Positions 24,857 to 33,444 are shown, counted from the stretch's first letter. The stretch: 58,696 nt of DNA from Aliterella atlantica CENA595 (GCF_000952155.1 NZ_JYON01000031.1:1-58696); one strand, 5' to 3'. Program-made: numbers and translations. The notes: generated by a model from the sequence alone, not told the origin.

Positions 24857-25945
24857 TTATGCGCTGACTAACTCTGGAGTTATACGGCGGGCTTTAATTG
24901 CTCGTACTTGGGGAATCACTGTCCGCCCAAAAGCTGGTAAGTCATCTGTGTAATGCAAAAATCCGCACAAAATTAAATCTACTCCTACCTCGTAGTACGC
25001 GCGGATTTTCTCGGCTACTTGTTCGGGCGTACCAATTAGCCCTGTTTTGAAGCCATCGTTGTACTGCACCAAATCGGTAAAATTGGAAGAAGCCCACATT
25101 CCTTGGCGATCGCGTGTAGAACTTCCTGCGTGCTTGACTGCTTCTCCAAACCCTTTAACTGCCTCTACATCTGCTTGAGCAATAATATCTTCTAACACTC
25201 CATGAGCTTCAGCTTCAGTATCTCGCACTAAAGCAAAGGCATTGAGGGCAAACTTTACCTTCCGTCCTTCTTGACGCGCTAAGGCAGAAACTTCTGCAAT
25301 TTGCTCTTTTACTCCTGCTACACTATTACCATTCATGAAATACCAGTCAGATACGCGCGATGCCATGCGCCGCGCTGCTTTGGAGTTACCGCCTTGAAAT
25401 AGTTCTGGGTGGGGAAGAAACTCTGGTTTCGGCTTCACCCAACCGCCATTAATCCGATAGAAGTCTCCTCAAAAGTGAAATTCCTCTTCTGTCCACATCC
25501 CTTTGAGGACGCGGATAAATTCTTCCGAGCGCCGATAACGCTCGTCATGGTCTAACCAAGGTTCGCCGTAGATAGTAAATTCGTCTTTAAACCAACCACT
25601 AACTACATTTAGGCAAAAGCGACCTTTAGAAATAAAGTCTATAGTTGCGCCCATCTTCGCTACTACGCCAGGATGCCATAGCCCAGGATGCACTGCTGCA
25701 ATCAGTTTTAGCTTGTTAGTCACGGGTGCTAAAGCTGCAACTGTAGTTAGCGCCTCTAACTGATACTCGGCTCCGTAACTGGCAATAAATCTAGCTTGAG
25801 CTAAGGCATAGTCAAATCCTACTTCTTCCGCAGTCTGCGCCAGCTTGGCGTTGTAGTCAAAAGTCCAGTCTGTGCGTTGGGGAATTTTGCTAACAACTAA
25901 CCCTCCACTAACATTAGGAACCCAATAAGCAAATTTGATATCCAT
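24857..25945 (-). pseudogene. sfnG: dimethylsulfone monooxygenase (SfnG-like) with an in-frame TGA
   Basis: ATG 25945 with AGAGG upstream starts a 362-codon flavin-dependent monooxygenase of the luciferase-like fold (MDIKFAYWVPNVSGGLVVSK). Codon 159, at 25469-25471, is TGA; the text runs EEFHF, stop, GDFYRINGGWVKP, so an Arg codon CGA to TGA change is the simplest explanation. After it the protein is intact (GGNSKAARRMASRVSDWYFM) to 24857. SfnG uses FMNH2 to convert dimethylsulfone to methanesulfinate. It is the last gene of the sulfonate run, downstream of ssuE, whose product could supply FMNH2. As written, only two non-functional halves would be made. Confidence 0.85.
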
Positions 25946-26316
25946 TTTGTACCTCTGTTGCTTCAAGTCTAAAATTGATGGTTTGATTTTGTTCCTTTGT
26001 CTAAAAGCAGTCTGATGTACCAGTTCTCAAGACAAATACAAAAGAATTGTTTATTTAAGTAGAAATACTTGTTGGAAATGAAAAAGTCTTACTTGTTTTT
26101 GGAGCTAAACTACACTAAATCGACCAAGATAACGTAGTTTATATGCTGACGAATACCCTATCACGCTAATCTTGAGAAAGTAAGTCATTTCAATTACATT
26201 TTTCTAAAAAATTTAGCTGTTAAAAAATAGGTTAGATTGCAAAGCACGTAGGGAAGAAGAAATGTAGCAGACAGCTAGGAGTTACTATCTGCTACTGGCA
26301 AGTGGAAAACTTTATT
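25946..26316. other. gap between ssuE and sfnG
   Basis: About 370 AT-rich bases without a coding frame. As the terminator of ssuE lies at its upper end, sfnG probably has its own promoter here. No known operator was identified. Confidence 0.45.
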
Positions 26317-26346
26317 GCTAAAGTTTGATAGCTATCAAACTTTAGC
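26317..26346 (-). terminator. 30-nt perfect palindrome at the end of ssuE
   Basis: The sequence from 26317 to 26346 is its own reverse complement over all 30 bases (half-site GCTAAAGTTTGATAG). It contains the ssuE stop codon (26342-26344). It would form a 13-15-bp hairpin with almost no loop, or serve as a dimer binding site. Its position at the 3' end of ssuE fits a terminator, though there is no long T-run. Confidence 0.6.
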
Positions 26347-26905
26347 TAGTATGAGCTAGTTGTTTAACACCCGAATGAGCTTGCACCGCTTCAACTAGGT
26401 CATGTAGAGAGTGTTTTAGCCTTTGGTCAATTTCTTCATCAAGTTGAATACTGCCATCTTCTAGACGCTGAATTTGCTTGTCTACAGCATATACACCACC
26501 TAATAGATGTCTAGCCCCTAATTCAGATAGCACTGGTTTGAGAGCGTAGTCTATAGCTAGTAAATGAGCCAGCGTTCCACCTGTAGCGATAGGTAAAATG
26601 ACTTTGCCGAGTAGAGCTTTTTGGGGCAGCAAATCTAGAAACGCTTTGAGCAGTCCAGTATAGGCAGCTTTGTAGATGGGAGTGGCAATAATGACGGCAT
26701 CAGCCTTGGTAAGTAAAGCCTTTGGTTGTTCTAAGTTAGGACTATCGTAGCGCCCAAATACTAAGTCTTCCGCCGGAAAATCGCGGACTGAGAGAATGTC
26801 TGTGTGGAAGCCTTCTTTTGCTAGTAGTGTAGTCGCATACTCAACAATCCCGTAGGTTCTAGAAGGGTGTGAAGGACTGCCAGCGATCGCTAAAACATTA
26901 GTCAT
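26342..26905 (-). CDS. ssuE: NADPH-dependent FMN reductase SsuE
   Basis: From ATG 26905 the protein has 187 residues (MTNVLAIAGSPSHPSRTYGI), a flavodoxin-like fold with the SPS phosphate-binding loop and the middle motif ATPIYKAAYTGLLKAFLDLL typical of SsuE/MsuE. It reduces FMN with NADPH and hands FMNH2 to SsuD and SfnG monooxygenases. One base separates its ATG from the ssuB stop (TGAGATG), indicating translational coupling. The stop codon lies inside a perfect palindrome. Confidence 0.9.
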   Translation of the reverse strand: MTNVLAIAGSPSHPSRTYGIVEYATTLLAKEGFHTDILSVRDFPAEDLVFGRYDSPNLEQPKALLTKADAVIIATPIYKAAYTGLLKAFLDLLPQKALLGKVILPIATGGTLAHLLAIDYALKPVLSELGARHLLGGVYAVDKQIQRLEDGSIQLDEEIDQRLKHSLHDLVEAVQAHSGVKQLAHTS

Positions 26906-26906
26906 C

Positions 26907-27671
26907 TCAAAAACTCCTTGAAAGTAAAGTTGTCTTGCTAGTAGCACTCGGATTTAAAACCCGTTCTAAAATGTGTTCGACAATTGCCGCACAAGCAGCA
27001 TCGCCGCGATGACGAGGACGAGCAAGAGGAATTTCCAGATCCATTGCTACTTTGCCAGATTCGATTAGCACTACTCGATCTGCTAAAGATACAGCTTCCT
27101 CGACATCGTGAGTAATTAGTAATGCTGTAAATTTTTGCTCTTGCCAAAGACTGGCAATGAGCCGTTGCATTTCAATCCGCGTTAGAGCATCAAGCGCCCC
27201 CAATGGCTCATCAAGTAAGAGTAAACGCGGCTGGCTGACCAAAGCTCTTGCTAATGCTACTCTTTGCCTTTGTCCGCCCGATAGAACTGCGGGATATTCT
27301 CTGGAGCGATCGCCTAGCCCTACTTGCTCTAGCGCCCATTGTGCTTGTGCTTGCCAATCGTGACGCAAACCCAGCCCAACATTTTCCAATACCCGTCGCC
27401 ATAGTAGCAACCGCGCATCTTGAAACATCACTCGCGCTGAGTGGTTAATCTGACGCAAAGGTTCGCCATCAATTAATATGCCTCCTGTAGTAGGACGATC
27501 TAATCCTGCTAGCAAGCGGAGTAAAGTGCTTTTGCCGCAACCGCTACGACCAACAACCGCTACAAATTCTCCTGGAGCAATCTCTAAATCCAAATTCTGT
27601 AAGACTTGCTGCTTGCCGAAGGTTTTACTCAAACCCAGCACCTTCAAGTCTGCGCCTCTAATCTCTGTCAT
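26907..27671 (-). CDS. ssuB: aliphatic sulfonate ABC transporter ATP-binding protein SsuB
   Basis: A 254-residue ABC ATPase: Walker A GRSGCGKST, signature LSGGQRQRVALARAL, Walker B LLLLDEPLGALD and the H-loop ITHDVEEA. It belongs to the SsuB/TauB/NrtD group and powers import with SsuC and SsuA. Gene order and tight spacing (10 bases after ssuC, one base before ssuE) place it in the operon. No anomaly is seen. Confidence 0.92.
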   Translation of the reverse strand: MTEIRGADLKVLGLSKTFGKQQVLQNLDLEIAPGEFVAVVGRSGCGKSTLLRLLAGLDRPTTGGILIDGEPLRQINHSARVMFQDARLLLWRRVLENVGLGLRHDWQAQAQWALEQVGLGDRSREYPAVLSGGQRQRVALARALVSQPRLLLLDEPLGALDALTRIEMQRLIASLWQEQKFTALLITHDVEEAVSLADRVVLIESGKVAMDLEIPLARPRHRGDAACAAIVEHILERVLNPSATSKTTLLSRSF

Positions 27672-27681
27672 TGCTTTTTAC

Positions 27682-28464
27682 CTAAGCTACTTGATAACTG
27701 GGATGCCATTGGAGTAACTTTTCCTCCAGCACTTTTGCACTGATATCTGCAAGTTTGCCTAGCAAGGCATAAACTAAAATGCTGAAAACTATGACATCTG
27801 TCTGCATAAACTCGCGAGCATTCATTGCCATATAGCCGATGCCAGAATCAGAGGCGATCGTTTCGGCAACAATTAAAGTCAGCCACATAATGCCCAAGGC
27901 GTAGCGCAACCCGATAAGAATTGAAGGTAAAGCCCCAGGTAAGATAATTTGCCAGAACTGTTCCCAAGGCTTTAGTCCGTAGACTTTGCCCATTTCCAGC
28001 AATCCTTTATCAACTGTATGAATGCCGTGATAGGTATTTAGATAAATCGGAAACATTACCCCGATCGCAACTAAAAATATTTTGGCTTCTTCCCCAATCC
28101 CAAACCAGACAATTATCAAAGGAATCATCGCTAAATGAGGGATATTCCGCAGCATTTGCACCGAACTATCTAACAGCTTCTCTGCTATGGGGAACACACC
28201 ATTGAGTAATCCCAAAATAAAGCCAATTCCACCGCCAATTAACAACCCGACAAGAGCGCGATACGAACTAACAATAATATGACGCAGCAGTTCGCCAGAA
28301 CTTGCTAGGGTAATTGCAGCTTGAATTACTGCTGTTGGCGCTGGCAAAACCCGCGCTTGCAGCCAACCAAACTGAGATAGTAACTGCCAAAAAACAATTA
28401 GTAGTATTGGTACTATCCAAGGTGTGAGTTGCTTGAGCCATAATTTGGGCAACTTTTTGTTCAT
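27682..28464 (-). CDS. ssuC: aliphatic sulfonate ABC transporter permease SsuC
   Basis: A 260-residue inner-membrane protein with about six transmembrane helices and the EAA-type coupling loop in GKVYGLKPWEQFWQIILPGALP. Similarity is to SsuC/TauC permeases (VLPAPTAVIQAAITL, WLTLIVAETIASDSGIGYM). It forms the channel energised by SsuB and fed by SsuA. It starts 5 bases after ssuD. Confidence 0.92.
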   Translation of the reverse strand: MNKKLPKLWLKQLTPWIVPILLIVFWQLLSQFGWLQARVLPAPTAVIQAAITLASSGELLRHIIVSSYRALVGLLIGGGIGFILGLLNGVFPIAEKLLDSSVQMLRNIPHLAMIPLIIVWFGIGEEAKIFLVAIGVMFPIYLNTYHGIHTVDKGLLEMGKVYGLKPWEQFWQIILPGALPSILIGLRYALGIMWLTLIVAETIASDSGIGYMAMNAREFMQTDVIVFSILVYALLGKLADISAKVLEEKLLQWHPSYQVA

Positions 28465-28469
28465 AGCAC

Positions 28470-29624
28470 TTAATCCACTGTTAATTGAGCCGATTTTGAT
28501 TTGGGAAAACTTTGATTGGCAACAATCTCCCCAAAAGGACTGAGCATTACTTGTTGGTTAGCTACAGGCAAGTTATCTAAGGGCAAACGGGGAAATAAGA
28601 GTTCGGCGACGCGATAAGCTTCTTCCAAGTGGGGATAGCCAGAAAGAATAAAAGTATCAATCCCTAAGTCTGCGTACTCCAACATCCGCGCAGCAACAGT
28701 TTCGGGATCTCCAACTATTGCAGTTCCAGCACCACCACGCACTAAACCAACTCCCGCCCAAAGATTGGGACTAATTTCTAGCGCTTCTCGGCTGCCATTG
28801 TGCAACTGCGTCATACGCCGTTGTCCTTCAGAATCCAAGCGGGCGTAAACCTTTTGGGCAGCAGAAATTGCTTCATCATCTACATAGCTAATCAACTTGT
28901 CGGCAGCTTCCCAAGCTTCGCTTTGCGTCTCTCTCACAATTACGTGCAAGCGAATGCCAAACTTTAAAGTTCGTCCTTCATCGGCTGCTAATTTGCGGAC
29001 AGTATCGATCTTCTCTGCTACTTGCTGCGGCGGTTCGCCCCAAGTTAGGTAGGTATCAACGTGCTTTGCTGCAATTTTTTGGGCGATCGCCGATGAACCC
29101 CCAAACCATAATGGCGGGTAAGGTGTTTGTACTGGCGGAAACATTAGCTTACCGCCTTGAATATCAAAATATTTGCCGTTAAAGTTAGTCTCTTCACCAG
29201 CAGAAATTTGCCGCCATACCGTCAAAAATTCGTCAGTTAGTTCGTAGCGACTTCCATGACTTAGATGTACTCCATCTCCTGCCAACTCTACCGGATCGCC
29301 ACCTGTGACTACATTTATCAGCAAGCGTCCGTTAGATAAGCGATCGAAGGTTGCAGCCATTCTCGCTGCTACTCCTGGCGACATCAACCCAGGGCGAATT
29401 GCCACCAAAAAGCGCATCTTTTGCGTTACAGAGGCAAGAGTTGAAGCTACAACCCAAGCATCTTCGCAAGAACGTCCTGTAGGCAGCAAAGCTCCTGTAA
29501 AACCAAGGTCATCTACAGCTTGAGCAATCTGTCTCAGATAAGGAAAATTCGTTGCCCTTCCCCCATTAGCCGTACCAAGATAACGTCCATCACCATGAGT
29601 TGGAATAAACCAAAGTAGTTGCAT
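28470..29624 (-). CDS. ssuD: FMNH2-dependent alkanesulfonate monooxygenase SsuD
   Basis: The 384-residue luciferase-fold enzyme is full length for SsuD. Characteristic stretches are WFIPTHGDGRYLGT, GGRATNFPYLRQIAQAVDDL, LLPTGRSCEDAWVVAS, INVVTGGDPVELAGDG and HGSRYELTDEF, including the Cys and His/Arg positions of the active site. It cleaves sulfite from alkanesulfonates using O2 and FMNH2 from SsuE. A purine-rich repeat array lies immediately upstream (minus strand) between it and ssuA and offers several Shine-Dalgarno-like sites. Confidence 0.93.
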   Translation of the reverse strand: MQLLWFIPTHGDGRYLGTANGGRATNFPYLRQIAQAVDDLGFTGALLPTGRSCEDAWVVASTLASVTQKMRFLVAIRPGLMSPGVAARMAATFDRLSNGRLLINVVTGGDPVELAGDGVHLSHGSRYELTDEFLTVWRQISAGEETNFNGKYFDIQGGKLMFPPVQTPYPPLWFGGSSAIAQKIAAKHVDTYLTWGEPPQQVAEKIDTVRKLAADEGRTLKFGIRLHVIVRETQSEAWEAADKLISYVDDEAISAAQKVYARLDSEGQRRMTQLHNGSREALEISPNLWAGVGLVRGGAGTAIVGDPETVAARMLEYADLGIDTFILSGYPHLEEAYRVAELLFPRLPLDNLPVANQQVMLSPFGEIVANQSFPKSKSAQLTVD

Positions 29625-29632
29625 TTAAGATC

Positions 29633-29681
29633 CCCCTTGTCTCCCTTGTCTTCCTTGTCTCCCTTGTCTCCTTGTCTCCCC
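29633..29681 (-). repeat. short tandem repeat between ssuA and ssuD
   Basis: On the minus (coding) strand about five slightly irregular units of the form GGGAGACAAGG follow each other, 9-11 bases each. They fill nearly the whole 66-base space between ssuA and ssuD. Every unit contains a GGAG-like purine stretch, so the mRNA shows several potential ribosome-landing sites just before the ssuD start codon. Confidence 0.85.
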
Positions 29682-29690
29682 AACTCCCCT

Positions 29691-30845
29691 CTACTTCTTC
29701 TCCACCTGCGCCACCTGTTTGACATCTAACGGCTTAGGTAGCAATCCTAATTTGAAAAACGTATCAGCTACTTGCTGTTGATAAGCAACAACATCACTCT
29801 GCATAGGTTGAACGCCATAGGGACGACGCTGCGATACTTCTACTAAAGTCGGTACGTCAATTCCTAGCTGCGGCGATAGCAATTTTGCGACTTCTGTTGG
29901 ATTAGCTTTTGCCCAGTCATCTACTTTCTGGGTTTCCTCCAAAATTGCTTTGATGCGATCGCTATATTTATCCGCAAATGGTTTAGCTGCTAAATAAAAC
30001 TCCCGATTCGCTGCTAAATTCTCTGCATTTTCCAATACTCGCGCCCCTGTTGCCCTCCGCGCGGCTGTAAAAAATGGGTCCCAAATAGCCCAAGCTTCTA
30101 CACTTCCTTGTTCAAAAGCCGCTCTTGCCTCTGCTGGTGGGAGAAAAACTGGTTTAATATCCTTGTACTGCAAACCTGCTGCTGCTAGTGCCTGAACTAA
30201 AAAGAAATGCACGTTTGAAGCTTTGTTGAGAGCGACTTTTTTGCCTTTTAGATCGGCTACTTTTTGAATAGATGAATCTTTAGCAACTAAGATTCCTTCA
30301 CCTTTAGGGTTGGGTGGTTCGTGCGCGATATATACCAAAGGTGCGCCCGCCGCTTGAGCAAAAATTGGTGGCGCTTCGCCTGTGTGTCCGTAGTCAATAC
30401 TACCTGCATTCAACGCTTCTAGTAATTGAGGACCTGCGGGAAATTGAATCCATTGTACGGTTATCCCTTGCGGTTTCAAGCGTTGCTCTAAACTTCCTTG
30501 GGCTTTGAGGATGTTGAGCGTGCCGTACTTTTGATAACCAATCCGTATGGTGTTGTTTTCAACGCTTTGAGACGTAGAACTGGTATTTGTAATTGCGCGA
30601 TCGCTCTGCAAGTTTGGCGAATTTGTAGGCGTGCAAGCAGATACTACTAGGCTCAAACATAAACCTACAGCAAATATTAAAGCGAATGTATGACGCGATT
30701 TCTTTAAGGAAATACTCAAGTACCGCGCCGCTTGCGTGTGTCTGCGGTTAACTATTTTAGAGTATCGTTGCTGCAGCCGATGCCAACGATAACTCAAGCT
30801 GTTTACGAACCAGTGGTATCTACTTAACAAAGTATGCTTCCTCAA
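29691..30845 (-). CDS. ssuA: aliphatic sulfonate-binding lipoprotein SsuA
   Basis: The 384-residue protein is the substrate-binding part of the transporter. After an unusually long basic N-terminus (about 50 residues) comes a hydrophobic segment with lipobox LVVSAC near residue 70. The mature part is an NMT1/SsuA-type periplasmic binding protein (IRIGYQKYGTLNILKAQGSL, GSIDYGHTGEAPPIFAQAAG, VEAWAIWDPFFTAA). An internal start would give a more normal signal length; no better ATG with a good ribosome site was found. First gene of the operon, with a 9-bp inverted repeat 36 bases upstream. Confidence 0.9.
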   Translation of the reverse strand: MRKHTLLSRYHWFVNSLSYRWHRLQQRYSKIVNRRHTQAARYLSISLKKSRHTFALIFAVGLCLSLVVSACTPTNSPNLQSDRAITNTSSTSQSVENNTIRIGYQKYGTLNILKAQGSLEQRLKPQGITVQWIQFPAGPQLLEALNAGSIDYGHTGEAPPIFAQAAGAPLVYIAHEPPNPKGEGILVAKDSSIQKVADLKGKKVALNKASNVHFFLVQALAAAGLQYKDIKPVFLPPAEARAAFEQGSVEAWAIWDPFFTAARRATGARVLENAENLAANREFYLAAKPFADKYSDRIKAILEETQKVDDWAKANPTEVAKLLSPQLGIDVPTLVEVSQRRPYGVQPMQSDVVAYQQQVADTFFKLGLLPKPLDVKQVAQVEKK

Positions 30846-30880
30846 AATTTAGTAAGCATCGGGTACTACACTTATTTAAT

Positions 30881-30908
30881 CTACGGTAAGTCGCTCGATT
30901 TACCGTAG
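30881..30908 (-). promoter_or_regulatory. inverted repeat upstream of ssuA, candidate operator
   Basis: CTACGGTAA (30881-30889) and TTACCGTAG (30900-30908) form a 9-bp inverted repeat with a 10-base spacer, 36 bases upstream of the ssuA start. Size and position fit a dimeric regulator of sulfur-limitation genes, such as a LysR-type protein, but no regulator is encoded nearby. It could also form an mRNA hairpin. Confidence 0.45.
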
Positions 30909-31255
30909 TTAATAGCTTAAGTTAGGAGTATGGCACAAGTTGAATAGCTAAAGCAAGGCATTTGAGAAAAAATACAGTATTCCTAGCGAGTTACTGTAGT
31001 TTGCATTCGCAATTGTGGAGTGCCAAGGGTTATGCAAAAGCAGGGTTAAGCTAAAATTTCGATAAATATCGCAACATTTTGTTAAAAAATATTGTAAGAA
31101 GTTATCCGGCTTAGTAACTTTTAAGCATTGAACCGCAGCCAAAGTGGGGAAAGTTTCGGCTCTCAATCATTAATTTTGTCCGTAATTACGAATTACGAAT
31201 TACGAATTATTCCAGTCACTTTGTACTTGGTAGCAAATTCCGTAACCACCTAACT
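30909..31255. other. gap between the divergent ssuA and esterase genes
   Basis: About 350 AT-rich bases; the only structure seen is a heptamer repeat at 31183-31208. Both divergent genes must have promoters within this region. Confidence 0.4.
31183..31208. repeat. heptamer tandem repeat (TTACGAA)
   Basis: Three to four tandem copies of the heptamer AATTACG/TTACGAA occur just before the esterase gene. The same repeat occurs at 47854-47888. Short tandem heptamers in intergenic DNA are a known feature of many cyanobacterial genomes. Confidence 0.85.
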
Positions 31256-32203
31256 ATGCACAAACAACTTTTACTAGCAGGCTGTTTTTTCTCATCTATC
31301 CTGTTCCCATTGCAAGCTAATGCACAGGATTTTGACCAATTATATGTTTTTGGCGATAGTCTCTCCGATACTGGCAATTTTTACAATGCCAGTGGCGGTA
31401 CTTTTCCCCCTAGTCCACCTTACAGTCAAGGACGTTTCTCTAACGATCGCATTTGGACAGAATATCTCGCCGCAGATTTAGGCGCAACTCCTACTAATTT
31501 CGCTTTTGGGGGTGCTACTACTGGTAGCAACAACACTATCCCCATTCCAGGCTCAGTAGCAACTTTACCAGGACTGCAACAGGAAATTGCTCGCTTTCAA
31601 GCTACTAACCCAACTTCTAACCCAGATGCGCTATATGTAATTTGGGCAGGAGCAAATGATTATTTAGGTGGTGGTATAACTGACCCTAGCGTACCAGTCA
31701 ATAATTTATCAGGGGCGATAACTACTCTTGCTGAATCTGGTGCAGAAAATTTCCTAGTCGTTAATTTGCCAGATTTAGGCAAAATTCCTGGAACCAACGA
31801 TAGTCCTCAAGCTAGTAGTCTCAGCACTTTAACAAACTTACATAACTTAGGGTTAGACACTAGCCTCAACGCTTTGAGTAGCAACTACGATATCAATATC
31901 TACGATCTTGATGTTAGTTCGCTATTTGCCGATGCGATCGCCCAACCTGCAAAATATGGCTTTACGAATGTAACTGATGCCTGCTTAAGCGATACTGGAA
32001 TATGTTCTAACCCCGATGAATACTTATTCTGGGACGAACTACATCCAACTAATGCTGGACATAAAATAATTGGCGAAGTAGCAGTTTCCAGATTGCAAGC
32101 TGAACCCGTCCCCGAACCTGGTGCGGGATTGGGTATATTAGCTTTTGGGGGTGTGGGTGCAATGGCGCTACTCAAGCGCAGATACCAAAAAACAGTTAAA
32201 TGA
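31256..32203 (+). CDS. secreted SGNH/GDSL esterase with PEP-CTERM sorting signal
   Basis: The 315-residue protein has a signal peptide (cleavage near ANAQ, residue 24), then the GDSL block LYVFGDSLSDTGNF with catalytic Ser, block III WAGANDY, and block V WDELHPTNAGH with the catalytic Asp and His. The C-terminus is a PEP-CTERM signal: VPEPGAGLGILAFGGVGAMA followed by a basic KRRYQ end, which targets proteins to an exosortase-type sorting pathway. It would hydrolyse esters or lipids at the cell surface or in the matrix. Its stop codon overlaps the next gene by four bases. Confidence 0.9.
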   Translation: MHKQLLLAGCFFSSILFPLQANAQDFDQLYVFGDSLSDTGNFYNASGGTFPPSPPYSQGRFSNDRIWTEYLAADLGATPTNFAFGGATTGSNNTIPIPGSVATLPGLQQEIARFQATNPTSNPDALYVIWAGANDYLGGGITDPSVPVNNLSGAITTLAESGAENFLVVNLPDLGKIPGTNDSPQASSLSTLTNLHNLGLDTSLNALSSNYDINIYDLDVSSLFADAIAQPAKYGFTNVTDACLSDTGICSNPDEYLFWDELHPTNAGHKIIGEVAVSRLQAEPVPEPGAGLGILAFGGVGAMALLKRRYQKTVK

Positions 32204-33246
32204 ACTTAGATTGCGATCGCTTATTTGCCACAATTGAAGAATTAGTCTTGCACCACTCGCCTAGCGGCAACGAAACAGAAATTAATCAATTATTACTAGC
32301 TCGATTTGCTCAAATTGGGGTAGAAGCTTGGCAAGATAGTGCCGATAATATTATTGCCAAAATTCCAGGGCGAGAAACAGGAGCGATCGCAATTACCGCC
32401 CACAAAGATGAAATCGGTGCAATTGTTAAAGATGTAGACGCTGATGGTAAAGTATCAGCGCGTAAGTTGGGCGGCTCGTTTCCTTGGGTTTACGGCGAAG
32501 GAGTTGTTGATTTATTGGGAGATAATGCAACTATTAGCGGTATTCTCAGCTTTGGTTCGCGCCATATTTCCCACGAATCGCCGCAAAAAGCCCAGCAAGA
32601 AGATACTCCCGTACGCTGGGAAGATGCTTGGATTGAAACTAAATGTACTCCTGAAGAATTGGAAATAGCTGGAATTCGCCCTGGAACGCGCGTAGTAATC
32701 GGCAAACACCGCAAGCGCCCAATTAGGTTAAAAGATTATATTGCTAGTTATACGCTAGATAATAAAGCCTCAGTAGCGATTTTGCTTGCCTTGGCAGAAC
32801 ATCTCAAGCAACCAGTATTTGATACTTATTTAGTTGCTTCTGCCAAAGAAGAAGTTGGCGCAGTTGGAGCGATGTATTTTAGTGGTAAGCATAAGTTAGA
32901 TGCTTTAATTGCCTTAGAAATTTGCCCCTTAGCACCCGAATACCCAATAGATGCTGGAGATGCGCCAGTAATTTTGTCTCAAGATGGTTATGGCATCTAC
33001 GACGAAGGCTTGAATGCAAAGTTGCGTCAAGCCGCCAAACAGCTAAATATGCCTGTACAACTAGCAACATTGAGCGGATTTGGTAGCGATGCCTCAATTG
33101 CCATGAAATTCGGTCATGTCGCCCGCGCTGCGTGTGTTGCCTTTCCTACTCAAAATACTCACGGCTATGAAATTGCTCACTTAGGAGCGATCGCCAATTG
33201 CACTAAGTTACTTCATACCTTTTGTTTGCGATCGGTCGGGGATTGA
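32200..33246 (+). CDS. M42-family metallopeptidase
   Basis: The 348-residue cytoplasmic protein shows the M42 pattern: HHSPSGNETEINQLLLARF, first metal ligand in ITAHKDEIGAIV, LDNKASVAILLALAEHL with the bridging Asp, AKEEVGAVGAMYFSG with the catalytic Glu pair, and a late His in NTHGYEIAH. Such enzymes are dinuclear zinc or cobalt aminopeptidases of large tetrahedral assemblies that trim short peptides. Its ATG overlaps the stop of the esterase gene by four bases (ATGA), so translation is coupled, although the two functions have no obvious link. Confidence 0.9.
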   Translation: MNLDCDRLFATIEELVLHHSPSGNETEINQLLLARFAQIGVEAWQDSADNIIAKIPGRETGAIAITAHKDEIGAIVKDVDADGKVSARKLGGSFPWVYGEGVVDLLGDNATISGILSFGSRHISHESPQKAQQEDTPVRWEDAWIETKCTPEELEIAGIRPGTRVVIGKHRKRPIRLKDYIASYTLDNKASVAILLALAEHLKQPVFDTYLVASAKEEVGAVGAMYFSGKHKLDALIALEICPLAPEYPIDAGDAPVILSQDGYGIYDEGLNAKLRQAAKQLNMPVQLATLSGFGSDASIAMKFGHVARAACVAFPTQNTHGYEIAHLGAIANCTKLLHTFCLRSVGD

Positions 33247-33264
33247 GTACAGTAAATAACTTAT

Positions 33265-33444
33265 CTAATCTTTTACTTCAGATTTGGCAGCAACTTCAGC
33301 ATCTTGCAGGCGTTTTTCCCACTTAGCGGCAAAAGCCTCTCCCCATTCCCACAATTCTCTTGCTTTCTGCTCTGCTAATTGGGAGTATTTAAAGGCTTCA
33401 TCTAAAAGGGCTTCTTGCTCTGGGGTCATTTGTGGCTCGTTCAT
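33265..33444 (-). CDS. small acidic helical protein of unknown function (59 residues)
   Basis: ATG 33444 opens MNEPQMTPEQEALLDEAFKY, then SQLAEQKARELWEWGEAFAA and KWEKRLQDAEVAAKSEVKD. It is a Glu/Lys-rich helical protein with no known domain. It starts inside the stop codon of the upstream gene (ATGA overlap with 33441-33788), which strongly supports a two-gene unit. The function is unknown. Confidence 0.6.
   Translation of the reverse strand: MNEPQMTPEQEALLDEAFKYSQLAEQKARELWEWGEAFAAKWEKRLQDAEVAAKSEVKD

Noticed and set aside
29534..29725. Gly/Lys/Asp-repeat frame over the ssuA-ssuD space
   Set aside because: It is produced by the short tandem purine repeat read in one frame, not by a gene.
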